Part shown: piece by piece, positions 8,374 to 16,200 of the stretch
Layout of the letters: each line of letters begins with the position of its first letter
Numbering within the stretch: the stretch's first letter is position 1
Assembly (NCBI GenBank): GCA_945862355.1
Contig: CAMAYR010000027.1
Location: 1-33,865 of the forward strand
Reading direction: 5' to 3'
From: Devosia equisanguinis
Lineage (GTDB): Bacteria > Pseudomonadota > Alphaproteobacteria > Rhizobiales > Hyphomicrobiaceae
Length of the DNA: 33,865 nt
Translations under genes and position numbers: made by a program
Notes under the pieces: generated by a model
The model's input: the letters and a program-made list of their open reading frames with translations, nothing else
Databases searched by the model: none
Told to the model about the DNA's origin: nothing

Positions 8374-8594
8374 CCTGCGCCTCGCGATAGAATGATTCAG
8401 ATGGCGGGCCAGCGCTGCTGTGCCCATCTCCGAAGCAATGGAGAGAGATGTCCGTATCAGCCCATGGGGCTTGCGTCAGCCCGCCGAGACCGCATAGGTG
8501 TCGTGTCCCGTGTGGAGGGACGCCGTATAGTCAGCCGTCCCGTCTGGCAGAACGAGTGTACTATGTCCATATACGGTGCTTGGCAGAGGTGGCG

Positions 8595-9329
8595 ATGCAG
8601 CAGCGGTCAGGGCCGGGTCCTCAGGACACGCAAATAGACGACGTGATGAGCAGCTTCCTTGTTCCGGTGCACCGGGAGGGGTGGCGGTTCATCGGAATTG
8701 CGCTGGCGGCAGGCTTCCTGCTGTCCTGGCTGTGGGGGCCGCTGTGGTGGCTCAGCGTTCTGCTGGCTGGCGGGATCGCGTACTTCTTCCGTGATCCGCC
8801 GCGTGTTACGCCTGTACGCGAAGGGCTCGTCATCGCACCCGGCGATGGGCTCGTCGCGGCGGTCAAGAGCGTGCGTCCGCCGATGGAGTTGGGGCTTGGC
8901 CCACAGGAGCGGGTGCGCGTTTCCATATTCCTGTCGGTGCTCGACGTGCATATCAACCGGGCGCCGGTCTCTGGCGCGGTGGCGCGCGCAAGCCACGTGC
9001 CTGGCATTTTCGTCAATGCGGCCAAAGCCGACGCCAGCGAGGTGAACGAGCGCCGGGCCACGATCATCCGGATGAGCGACGGCGTGGAAATCGCTGTCGT
9101 GCAGATCGCAGGCCTCATCGCGCGGCGGATCGTGCCGTTCGTCCAGGAGGGAGACAATCTGATGGTGGGGCAGCGGATCGGCCTCATTCGCTTCGGCAGC
9201 AGGGTCGATGTCTATCTGCCGCCAGATCACCATGCCGTCGTGGCGGTCGGGCAATTCGCGGTCGGGGGCGAAACCGTCCTTGCCGATCTGAAATCCAGCG
9301 AGGCCGTCCGTCAGGTGAGGCGGGGCTGA
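8595..9329 (+). CDS. psd: Phosphatidylserine decarboxylase proenzyme
   Basis: Membrane enzyme that decarboxylates phosphatidylserine to phosphatidylethanolamine. The short alphaproteobacterial form begins VPVHREGW, followed by two hydrophobic segments (residues 33-64). It then has YFFRDPPR, APGDGL, SVLDVHINRAP and the self-cleavage site RFGSRVD, where the bond between G201 and S202 would be cut and the serine converted to the pyruvoyl cofactor. ATG 8595 is chosen for its GAGGTGG ribosome-binding site and gives 244 residues. ATG 8646 (MSSFLVPVHREGW) would give a 227-residue protein closer to the rhizobial start and is a real alternative. pssA follows within about 90 bases on the same strand, so the two lipid genes likely form an operon. 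Confidence 0.94.
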   Translation: MQQRSGPGPQDTQIDDVMSSFLVPVHREGWRFIGIALAAGFLLSWLWGPLWWLSVLLAGGIAYFFRDPPRVTPVREGLVIAPGDGLVAAVKSVRPPMELGLGPQERVRVSIFLSVLDVHINRAPVSGAVARASHVPGIFVNAAKADASEVNERRATIIRMSDGVEIAVVQIAGLIARRIVPFVQEGDNLMVGQRIGLIRFGSRVDVYLPPDHHAVVAVGQFAVGGETVLADLKSSEAVRQVRRG

Positions 9330-9415
9330 TCGCTCACAATGGTGCTTCGCGCGAAGGCGTGAATAGCGTAGAGGTACGCCATGACATCTTTCCGCTCCGT
9401 GCCGAGAAAAAGGCC

Positions 9416-10297
9416 ATGAGAAGCCGGGAACCGAACTTCATCGTCGCGGCGCTCCGTCGCTGCATCCGCTTCGCGCTCTTCCGCGACGGCTGGATGACCG
9501 CGCGCGAATTGGTGCCGAACTTCTTCACGCTGCTGTCGATCTGCACGGCGCTGCTGGCCATCCGGTGGGCGATCGAGCGCGAGTTCGAGTGGTCTCTGGC
9601 GGCGATTGTCGCCTCGGTGGTCCTCGATGGCATCGACGGACGCATGGCGCGGATGCTTCATGCCCAGTCCAAGTTCGGGGCAGAGTTCGACAGTCTGGCG
9701 GACTTCGTCGCGTTCGGCGTGGCACCTGCCTTCCTGCTGTTCAATTGGGGGCTGTCGCATTTCGACAGCATCGGCTGGGCGGCGGTCACAGGCTTGGCGC
9801 TCGCCTGCGGTGTAAGGCTCGCCAGATTCAACGCTGCCATCGACCGCAAGCGGTTCGACTGGGAGCAGGACTTCTTCATGGGGGTGCCCGCGCCTGCGGG
9901 AGCGCTGCTCTCGATGTTGCCACTCTATCTCGACGGGCTGCGCTCTTCGGGTGATCCGCTGTTGCCGGGCATATCACAGGTGAACTGGGCGTCGTGGGCC
10001 GTTGTGGGCTACACACTGACGGTCGCGTTCCTGATGGTCTCGACGATACCGACCTATGCGGGAAAGACGGCTGGCGACCGGCTGGTGAGGGAACATCCGC
10101 TGATCGCACTGGTATTGGCAATCGGGGCTGGCTTCCTGCTGATCGTCTATCCCTATGCGACGCTGGCAGCTGGGGCGGTTCTCTATTTTCTGGCCATGCC
10201 GCTCGGGATCAGGCGGTTCCTGCAGCACAACAAGCTGGACGCGGATGTCGATGATGACGATCTTCGGCCGACACTGTCCGGCAATGTCGGTGACTGA
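9416..10297 (+). CDS. pssA: CDP-diacylglycerol-serine O-phosphatidyltransferase
   Basis: Integral-membrane enzyme making phosphatidylserine from CDP-diacylglycerol and serine, the substrate for the Psd encoded just upstream. The CDP-alcohol phosphatidyltransferase motif is complete: D-x2-DG-x2-AR-x8-G-x3-D-x3-D, seen as DGIDGRMAR followed by GAEFDSLAD. About eight hydrophobic segments follow the N-terminal region (MTARELVPNFFTLLSI). The acidic C-terminal tail (DADVDDDDLRP) is cytoplasmic in such proteins. ATG 9416 gives 293 residues, with AAAAGG just in front; a GTG at 9359 would add 19 residues without known homology. Spacing after psd suggests cotranscription. Confidence 0.92.
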   Translation: MRSREPNFIVAALRRCIRFALFRDGWMTARELVPNFFTLLSICTALLAIRWAIEREFEWSLAAIVASVVLDGIDGRMARMLHAQSKFGAEFDSLADFVAFGVAPAFLLFNWGLSHFDSIGWAAVTGLALACGVRLARFNAAIDRKRFDWEQDFFMGVPAPAGALLSMLPLYLDGLRSSGDPLLPGISQVNWASWAVVGYTLTVAFLMVSTIPTYAGKTAGDRLVREHPLIALVLAIGAGFLLIVYPYATLAAGAVLYFLAMPLGIRRFLQHNKLDADVDDDDLRPTLSGNVGD

Positions 10298-10505
10298 TGG
10301 CATGACTGAAGCAGCGGGTGGCAAACACGCGGCTGCTTGGTTGAGCTGAAATGTCGCAGTCTGTTGTCGCAAGAGTTTCGCACAAGTTCAGGTCAAGCCA
10401 TTCGACAGCGTTGCATCACAAACGGCTCTGTGGAATTGGTACAGCAATCTATGCTGGTGGGGGCCAGGGCCGATCAGGCCGTGCGACGAGTTGGGGAATT
10501 CCGAA

Positions 10506-11120
10506 ATGCATAGTCAAGCAATCAATCGTGGCGATACCGTTAAAGAGCGGCTGTCGTTTCTCGTGCAGTATCTGCGCAATCCGAAGGAGGTCGGTGCGCT
10601 GTTGCCGTCGGGGTCCGCGATTTCCAGTCTGATGACCCGCGAGATCAATCCGAGCCACGGCCCGGTGCTCGAGCTTGGACCGGGCACCGGCTCGTTCACC
10701 CGGGCGATCCTTGCGCGCGGGATCAGGGCTGACGATCTGACGCTGGTTGAGACCAACACGGAGTTCTGCAGTCTGTTGCAGCGCGATTTTCCAGGCGTCC
10801 ACGTGCATTGCATGAACGCTGCGGACATCGCGACGAGCGATATGTTCGGCGGTCGCCAGGTCGGGGCGGTGGTTTGCGGTGTGCCGTTCCTGCTGCTCAA
10901 GCCGGGCGAGGCGACGGCCATCCTCAAGTCCGTTTTCGAGGTCATGCGCCCGGATGCGGCATTGTACCAAGTGACTTACGGTTTCACGCATCCCTTCCCG
11001 CGGGATGTGCTGCGCGAGCTCGATCTGGTGGCAACGCATCGGGGGCGCACATTGCTGAATGCGCCGCCCGCGTCGGTCTATCGCCTGATGCGGCGTAGCG
11101 CGAGCGGTCTGTGCCACTGA
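10506..11120 (+). CDS. pmtA: PmtA-like phospholipid N-methyltransferase
   Basis: SAM-dependent methyltransferase of the short rhizobial PmtA type, predicted to methylate phosphatidylethanolamine stepwise to phosphatidylcholine at the membrane. The 204-residue protein has NPKEVGALLPSGSAIS near residues 25-40, a typical start for this family, and SAM motif I VLELGPGTGSFT (54-65), with an acidic motif II (LTLVETN). Its place right after psd and pssA, which make the substrate PE, supports the lipid role. About 200 bases separate it from pssA, so it may have its own promoter. ATG 10506 is used; a TTG at 10491 is less likely. A related rRNA-adenine-dimethylase-like methyltransferase of other function cannot be excluded. 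Confidence 0.78.
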   Translation: MHSQAINRGDTVKERLSFLVQYLRNPKEVGALLPSGSAISSLMTREINPSHGPVLELGPGTGSFTRAILARGIRADDLTLVETNTEFCSLLQRDFPGVHVHCMNAADIATSDMFGGRQVGAVVCGVPFLLLKPGEATAILKSVFEVMRPDAALYQVTYGFTHPFPRDVLRELDLVATHRGRTLLNAPPASVYRLMRRSASGLCH

Positions 11121-11131
11121 CGCCACTGCTG

Positions 11132-11161
11132 CGGCTAGCCGCCTTTTAGGCGACGTAGCCG
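11132..11161 (+). terminator. Two-part hairpin after the methyltransferase gene
   Basis: Eleven bases after the pmtA stop, CGGCTA (11132-11137) pairs with TAGCCG (11156-11161), and inside it CGCCT pairs with AGGCG around a TTTT loop. The structure could end transcription or stabilise the mRNA, but there is no T-run after it, so a classical intrinsic terminator is not certain. Confidence 0.4.
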
Positions 11162-11593
11162 GTATCCGCGGATAGCATCCGAAGTCGACATTCAATCTGC
11201 ATGCGCTCGCCTGACTACCCGGGTATCTCCGCGCAGCCCTCGATACTGCCAATCTCGACGTCACGGCAGCTTTGGATCGCAGTCCGCGGTGAACCCGCGG
11301 CGGGTCGCCCGCGCGACAGGTTGCAATCGTCATTGCCGTTGCTGATCGGGATATGCGAAGCAATCCAGGAGCCGTGGGTGGCCCGCCTTCGCGGGCCATG
11401 TCGGCAGTGGAATGGAGAATGCCGGAATGGCAGAGTAGTCAGGGTATTCGAGGGCGCTCTAGGCATTGGGATGGGAGCTTGGTTCGCGCTCGCGGCGGAT
11501 GAGTGGCCGCTCCCATAGTGCGTCATCAAGTCCGATGCCCACCGATCCTAAGTCGCGGCGGGGTTTCACAGCCGGGCAGAGCAGGTAGGGCGA
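11162..11593. other. Intergenic region between convergent pmtA and phaR, no gene seen
   Basis: About 430 bases between two convergent stops. Open frames on both strands lack ribosome-binding sites and recognisable motifs, and no RNA gene or clear palindrome was found besides the hairpin at its left edge. Confidence 0.5.
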
Positions 11594-12289
11594 TCAGTTT
11601 TTCGACTTCGAGAGCTTGTCGATTTTCGCCTGCATCTTGGCGAATTCGGCCTTCAGCTCGGCCAGCTCGTCTGAACTCGCGGCTGTGCTGGGCTGTGCTG
11701 CAGCAGCGGCAGCCGAAGCGGCCGCAGCCGAAGCGGCCGCCCCAGCGTCCGCCGGCGCTTCCTGCGACGGCATCGCGCCGGGCATCGGTCCCTTGCCGGT
11801 CGCAAATGGCGCCCAAACCGTCAGCGCCTGCTCGAACATCGCGACGTTCTTGCGGGTCTGTTGCTGCAGCGCGTCGAATGCGGCGGCGCCGAAGGGGTTC
11901 GTCTGGAACATCGGTGCAAACTGCTCGCGCAGGCGCCCTTGATCCTGCACGAGGTTCTCGAGACTGAACTGAAGATAGCTCGGCACCATCTTGCCGATGG
12001 CGTCGTCGTAGAAGCGGATGAGCTGGCGAAGGAACGGCACGGGAAGCAGGGTCTGACCGCCCGATCTGGATTCCTGCTCGACGATGATCTGAGTGAGCAC
12101 GGCGTGGGTCAGCTCGTCGCCAGTCTTGGCATCGAAGACGACGAAATCGCGATCCGAGCGCACCATCGCCGCCAGATCTTCCAGCGTCACATACGTGCTT
12201 GTCTCAGTATTATAGAGCCGCCGGTTCGCGTATTTCTTGATAACGACTGGCTCGCGCTTGTCCGACGCCGGTTGGACCTTGTTGAGCAT
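11594..12289 (-). CDS. phaR: Polyhydroxyalkanoate synthesis repressor PhaR
   Basis: DNA- and PHB-binding regulator that represses phasin and PHA genes until polymer granules titrate it. The 231-residue protein has the PHB-accumulation N domain (VVIKKYANRRLYNTETSTYV, about residues 15-34, then a short DFVVFDAKTGDELTH stretch). A second conserved region follows (LPVPFLRQLIRFYDDAIGK and PSYLQFSLENL), and the tail is variable, Ala-rich and ends in a coiled-coil-like ELAELKAEFAKMQAKIDKL. ATG 12289 follows GAGGCGAAG; the frame is open 20 codons further but without family similarity. The gene stands alone: no phaA, phaB, phaC or phasin gene is next to it. The upstream sequence contains ATTGTTGCAATGCG, a TGC-rich partial palindrome that might be an autoregulatory site, which is speculative. 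Confidence 0.93.
   Translation of the reverse strand: MLNKVQPASDKREPVVIKKYANRRLYNTETSTYVTLEDLAAMVRSDRDFVVFDAKTGDELTHAVLTQIIVEQESRSGGQTLLPVPFLRQLIRFYDDAIGKMVPSYLQFSLENLVQDQGRLREQFAPMFQTNPFGAAAFDALQQQTRKNVAMFEQALTVWAPFATGKGPMPGAMPSQEAPADAGAAASAAAASAAAAAAQPSTAASSDELAELKAEFAKMQAKIDKLSKSKN
11709..11738. repeat. In-frame 15-bp tandem duplication inside phaR
   Basis: Two perfect copies of GCAGCCGAAGCGGCC, encoding on the minus strand a duplicated five-residue Ala/Ser block in the Ala-rich linker before the C-terminal helix. The 15-bp unit keeps the frame, so it changes only linker length. Confidence 0.85.
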
Positions 12290-12559
12290 GTCGGCTTCGC
12301 CTCGGGTGCTATTGTTGCAATGCGAAATAATAACACACGTAGTGGGCATGCGGCCAGCGCATAGTAAGCGCGATGAAGATTGGCAGATTGGACGGACGGC
12401 TCGATAGCCCTGTCGAGTACAGCGAGTGGCGCTGACACGTGACGAAAGCGGTCGGGCCCGGCGGATCGAGGGGCCCGGCGGGGCCGGCTCTAACGTGCCG
12501 ACCCCGAACTGGTGTCAGCCCCAGGCTGGCGCCATTCTCAGTCTGGCGCCTGGCGGGCC

Positions 12560-14038
12560 TCAGCCGCGGTTCGGCTTGCCCACGAAGCCCTTGCCGTGGC
12601 CGGCCTCACGGGCTGCCCACCCGCCAGCAACCCGGCCAGAGAACAGCGAGGGGCCCAGCATGGTGCCCTCCAGCCCGGCCTTTCCATTGATGTGGCCGCC
12701 GGCCATGCCCGAGATCTCCCCGGCGGCATAAAGCCCTGGAATCGGCTCGAAGTGGCGGTCGAGCACGCGGCACTGCTTGTCGGTTTTCACGCCGCCGAAG
12801 TTCTTGCGGGCGAGCGGGAACATCTGGATCGCATAGTAGGGAGCCGTGTCGAACTTCTTGGATAGCTTCAGCGGTTTGCCGAACTCGGGCTCCTTTTCCA
12901 GCTTGTCGTCGATGGCCTTGTCGTAGCGGGCCACCGTGTCGAGGAACGTTTGTCTGGGGACGTCGATCTTGTCGGCGAGTTCCTCCAGAGTGCTGGCTTT
13001 CTTGATGAACGGCGAGTTGTCGAGCAACTCCTCGATCTTCTCGCGCAATGGCTCATCGGCTTGGCGGTAGTAGGGGTCGGAGATCTCGACCTTGGCGAGC
13101 ATGGCGCGGTCGACGACGGCCCAGGCGTGGCGCGGCTGTTGGGCAAGAAGCGCAGGGCTCGCGGAATTGCCGCCGGAAAGGGCCTCGTTGTGGAAACGCT
13201 TGCCCTGCTGGTTGATGTAGATGTTGCCGGGTGCCAGGCGGAACACGAGGCCGCGGCGTTGTTTGGGATCGCGGTAATCTGGTGTCGCGTAGACATAGAA
13301 CCAGACGTGATCCATGTGCGTTAGATAGCCGCCGACACTGGACACCATCTTGTGTCCGTCGCCAGTCGAGCCGAAGCCCGAGCCCTCCATGATGCGGCTG
13401 CCGCGAAGCTCTGGCTTGTGCTCGAGCACCATGTCGACGTTGGAGTTGAACCCGCCCGAGGCGACGACCACGGCCTTCGCCTGCACCTCGATACGGTCGC
13501 CGGTCTTGGCATCGACGCCCTCGAAGCCGACTACGCGTCCGTTTTGATCGCGGGTCAGGGCGCTGATCTGGGTGTCGGGAATGATCTGGCCGCCCTGCTT
13601 GCGATAGGAGGCGATGAGCGCCGTCATCAGGCCGAGGCCGCTCTTGGCGGCCCGCTGCCAGCGCATGACCGAGTTGCCTTCCTGCGGTTTGGCGTCCACC
13701 CACTCGACGCCATGCTTCTCTGCCCACACGAACACGTCGTTGCGGGTGCCTTCGATGTAGAAGCGCGCCCACTCCGCGTCGGCGGTAGGACCGCCCCATT
13801 TCATCCAATCGTCGAAGGCGAGGTCGGGGTTGTCGGTGATGCCGAGCTTCTCCTGGAGCGGTGTTCCGACCATGCAGCAGCCGCCGCCGGATATAATCGC
13901 GGCGCCGCCCGGCTCGGAGAGCTTTTCGAACACCAGCGTGCGAGCACCGGCGTCGTGAGCATCCAGCGCGGCGCAGATGCCGGCGGCGCCTCCGCCGATG
14001 ATTGCAACCTCGGTCTCATACTTCACGGTCTTGGGCAT
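12560..14038 (-). CDS. FAD-dependent dehydrogenase/reductase of the fumarate reductase flavoprotein family
   Basis: 492-residue soluble flavoprotein. The N-terminal FAD-binding motif is VAIIGGGAAGICAALDA (residues 11-27), followed by the ribose-binding glutamate in LVFEK. GGAAIISGGGCCMVG, a family-typical VVVASGGFNSN and a late GLYAAGEISGMAGG segment that closes over FAD are also present. It has no signal peptide and no FMN-binding or cytochrome domain, so it is a stand-alone cytoplasmic member. Relatives include tricarballylate dehydrogenases, urocanate and fumarate reductases and 3-ketosteroid dehydrogenases; I cannot choose among them. The C-terminal HINGKAGLEGTMLGPSLFSGR differs from the common GANRLGGNSLLDC form, hinting at a distinct subgroup. 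ATG 14038 is the natural start. It could act with the organic-acid genes further right. Confidence 0.85.
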   Translation of the reverse strand: MPKTVKYETEVAIIGGGAAGICAALDAHDAGARTLVFEKLSEPGGAAIISGGGCCMVGTPLQEKLGITDNPDLAFDDWMKWGGPTADAEWARFYIEGTRNDVFVWAEKHGVEWVDAKPQEGNSVMRWQRAAKSGLGLMTALIASYRKQGGQIIPDTQISALTRDQNGRVVGFEGVDAKTGDRIEVQAKAVVVASGGFNSNVDMVLEHKPELRGSRIMEGSGFGSTGDGHKMVSSVGGYLTHMDHVWFYVYATPDYRDPKQRRGLVFRLAPGNIYINQQGKRFHNEALSGGNSASPALLAQQPRHAWAVVDRAMLAKVEISDPYYRQADEPLREKIEELLDNSPFIKKASTLEELADKIDVPRQTFLDTVARYDKAIDDKLEKEPEFGKPLKLSKKFDTAPYYAIQMFPLARKNFGGVKTDKQCRVLDRHFEPIPGLYAAGEISGMAGGHINGKAGLEGTMLGPSLFSGRVAGGWAAREAGHGKGFVGKPNRG

Positions 14039-14157
14039 GGGCGCGTTTCCCCTCGCACGATCTTATGGCAATCCAGGCCAGTTAAGCAGAGTTGGAGCGC
14101 CCCGCCAATGGCCGTTCGGCTCTGGAATATCAGCCATGCTCTGCAACAGCGGAGCAA

Positions 14158-14583
14158 TCAGGCTACGCGACGCCAGACGGATTCGCCCCGGCCGCCGCCG
14201 GCCCGCCCGGCATTGGCGATTCGCAGCTCGTCGGGCGAAGTCATCGTGACCAATCGCTTGCCGTTTGTGCCGTTGAAGTTGGCGAACGTGCTGGCGAGGA
14301 AGTGCACATCGAGGGTGCTGCCAGCTTCGTCGACGGTGTAGGTGCCGTACATCGCGAGAGAGCCGAGGACGATAAGCCTTGCCTCATCGGCTGTCGTCGC
14401 GGGGCGGCTGGGCACCCGGGGCAGGTCCGAGCGCAGCATCATCTGGGTGAAGTTGCCCTCGGCATCGAACATGCAGCAGCCGAACGGAGTGGGGCCCCAG
14501 CTGTCGGTACGGGTGCCGTCAGCGGCGATGTCCACGGAGGAGACCAGTCGCCATGCTCCCACGATCAGATCGGCAAGTGCCAT
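14158..14583 (-). CDS. Lipocalin-like domain protein (second of two in the window)
   Basis: 141-residue predicted cytoplasmic beta-barrel of the lipocalin-like family, paralogous to the gene at 3836-4300. The segments LIVGAWRLVSSVDI, GCCMFDAEGNFTQMML, TTADEARLIVLGSLAMYGTYTVDE and ESVWRRVA occur in the same order. Unlike its paralogue it has no signal-peptide-like stretch: ATG 14583 follows AGAGGGCC and the domain begins at once. The frame extends 14 codons upstream without support. It reads away from the small gene at 14744, so the 160-base gap may hold both promoters. Ligand and role are unknown; relatives occur next to dehydrogenases and hydrolases in catabolic clusters. Confidence 0.8.
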   Translation of the reverse strand: MALADLIVGAWRLVSSVDIAADGTRTDSWGPTPFGCCMFDAEGNFTQMMLRSDLPRVPSRPATTADEARLIVLGSLAMYGTYTVDEAGSTLDVHFLASTFANFNGTNGKRLVTMTSPDELRIANAGRAGGGRGESVWRRVA

Positions 14584-14743
14584 AGGCCCTCTTTTGTCTG
14601 ATTTCTGCGCCTTGCTCGGTCGCAATTGAATTAAATTCTCCGCGACCGGGAAAGGAGGCGGTAAGCGCCATAGTGGTTCACAATTGATTGTCGAGGCGGC
14701 GCTCCATATTCCTAAAATATCTCTACAATCGGGAACTTAAATC

Positions 14744-15010
14744 ATGACTCTCAATCAACCTGGCGGTAACGCACTGCGCCGGATCATGACCGACCCGGCT
14801 TTGGCATCGAGCGGCATCTCGGCAGAGCTGGCCGGGGTCCGCAGCATCAAGATAACGCGAAATGGCCGATTTCTGGGCATCTGGCGCCAGACCGTCGGCT
14901 CTTTCGATTGGTATCCCGCAGGCTACAATCAAGCGCAGTTGCGAGTGCCGACACCCGATCAAGTCGCACGCTACATGATCGCGGCATTGGCGCCCGGCTC
15001 GGCAAGTTAA
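14744..15010 (+). CDS. Small conserved-looking hypothetical protein
   Basis: An 88-residue frame from ATG 14744 that I do not recognise. The protein reads as genuine: balanced composition, ending in a helix (TPDQVARYMIAAL), with a central beta-like stretch (IKITRNGRFLGIWRQTVGSFDWYP) that could form a small fold. It has no signal peptide or membrane helix. The upstream 100 bases are AT-richer than the surroundings (CCTAAAATATCTCTAC), as expected for a promoter, though no clean -35/-10 pair was found. It is divergent from the lipocalin-like gene and convergent with the SDR gene. Confidence 0.55.
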   Translation: MTLNQPGGNALRRIMTDPALASSGISAELAGVRSIKITRNGRFLGIWRQTVGSFDWYPAGYNQAQLRVPTPDQVARYMIAALAPGSAS

Positions 15011-15084
15011 GTCAAAATCGACGCGGGGGCGGGGCTGGCCGTAAAGGACCTGCCCCGCTGGTGATGATCCGCTACCTGCTTGGG

Positions 15085-15903
15085 TTAGCGCTCGTCGCGG
15101 GCCTGATCCATCAGCACCTTGGCCTGGCCGCCGTCGATCTCGATCTGGGTGCCGTTGACGAAGTGCGCCAGCGGCGAAGCCAGATAGGCGACGAGGTTCG
15201 CCACCTCCACTACCTCGGCGATGCGCCCCAGCGGGATCGACTTCGGCGCCAGCTTATCGGCCTTCTCGACGCTGATCTTCATATCGCGCGCCATTGCCTG
15301 GACGAGACCCGCCCAACGCTCGGTACGCACGGGGCCGGGGTTCACCGCACACATGGAAATGTTGTGGCGGCCGTACTGGCCGGCCAGCGACATCGTCAGG
15401 TTCTGACCGGCGGCGTTGGCAGCACCCGGGGCGATCTCCCAGTAGCTGTCCTTTACCCCGTCGTTGCCGATCAGGTTCACGACGCGGCCGCCGCCTTGGG
15501 CCACCATGATCGGCAGCGTATGCTTCAAGCAGCGCACGAAGCCCATGAACTTGAGCTGCAGCGCCTGTGCCCAAGCCTCCTCGTTGAGGAACTCGATGGT
15601 GCCGCCCGGCGCCGAGCCGGCGTTGTTGACGAGGATGTCGATGCGGCCGAGCGCCTTGTGCGCCTCCTTGATGAAGCGCTCGGCGTCGGCGGCGCTCGTC
15701 AGGTCGGCTGGGATCGCGATGATCTTGCGGTTCGTGGCGCGGGCGATCTCGGCGGCTGTCGCCTCCAGCGGCTCCTTGCGGCGGGCGCAGATCGCGACGT
15801 CGCAGCCTTGCTCGGCCAGCACCTTGGCGATGCCCTTGCCGATGCCTTCGCTACCGCCGGTGACGACGGCCTTCTTGCCTTCGAGCTTGAGGTCTAGTGC
15901 CAT
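15085..15903 (-). CDS. Atypical short-chain dehydrogenase/reductase lacking the canonical catalytic Tyr and Lys
   Basis: 272-residue Rossmann-fold SDR. The cofactor side is normal: TGGSEGIG (residues 15-22), R41/R42 suggesting NADP preference, DLTS and NNAG (93-96). The active-site side is not. Where the family has ISS, this protein has LIG (144-146), and where it has YxxxK it has P159-G-A-A-N163. So serine, tyrosine and lysine are all replaced, although N-terminal and C-terminal parts (AVNPGPVRTERW, GTQIEIDGGQ) are intact. It may belong to a divergent SDR subgroup with another chemistry or to a binding protein. ATG 15903 has an ideal AAGGAG site six bases upstream. A cyclase gene is divergent from it across a 297-base gap that holds a tandem repeat. 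Confidence 0.9.
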   Translation of the reverse strand: MALDLKLEGKKAVVTGGSEGIGKGIAKVLAEQGCDVAICARRKEPLEATAAEIARATNRKIIAIPADLTSAADAERFIKEAHKALGRIDILVNNAGSAPGGTIEFLNEEAWAQALQLKFMGFVRCLKHTLPIMVAQGGGRVVNLIGNDGVKDSYWEIAPGAANAAGQNLTMSLAGQYGRHNISMCAVNPGPVRTERWAGLVQAMARDMKISVEKADKLAPKSIPLGRIAEVVEVANLVAYLASPLAHFVNGTQIEIDGGQAKVLMDQARDER

Positions 15904-16010
15904 GATGATCTCCTTGGATGTGTGGGATAGAACGTCGGTGGCCGGCGCAGCGTGGCGCTGCTGGGCGTTCGGCTCGACGCAGCTAAGCAGATCGCGCGGT
16001 GCTCGCCAAC

Positions 16011-16066
16011 AGGTGCCTGGAGGGAGGTGCCTGGAGGGAGGTCCCTGGAGGGAGGTGCCTGGAGGG
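16011..16066. repeat. Four tandem copies of a 14-bp unit between divergent SDR and cyclase genes
   Basis: Unit AGGTGCCTGGAGGG occurs four times without gaps; the third copy has one change (AGGTCCCTGGAGGG). It lies 108 bases from the SDR start and 135 bases from the cyclase start, inside the only region that can hold their promoters. Copy-number change would alter promoter spacing. The rest of this 297-base gap holds no gene. Confidence 0.95.
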
Positions 16067-16200
16067 AATGACCAGAGGGAGACGACCCGGATCTTCATAT
16101 CTGCACCACGATTGAAGGTACGCTTGACGGGACGAGCCGGACTCGTAGGCTTGTCGGCGCTAAATGCACCATCCCTCTCATCTGTTGCCGGAGTGCTTGC

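Noticed and set aside
16011-16066. CRISPR array
   Set aside because: The units are directly adjacent with no spacers and are only 14 bp; there are no cas genes.
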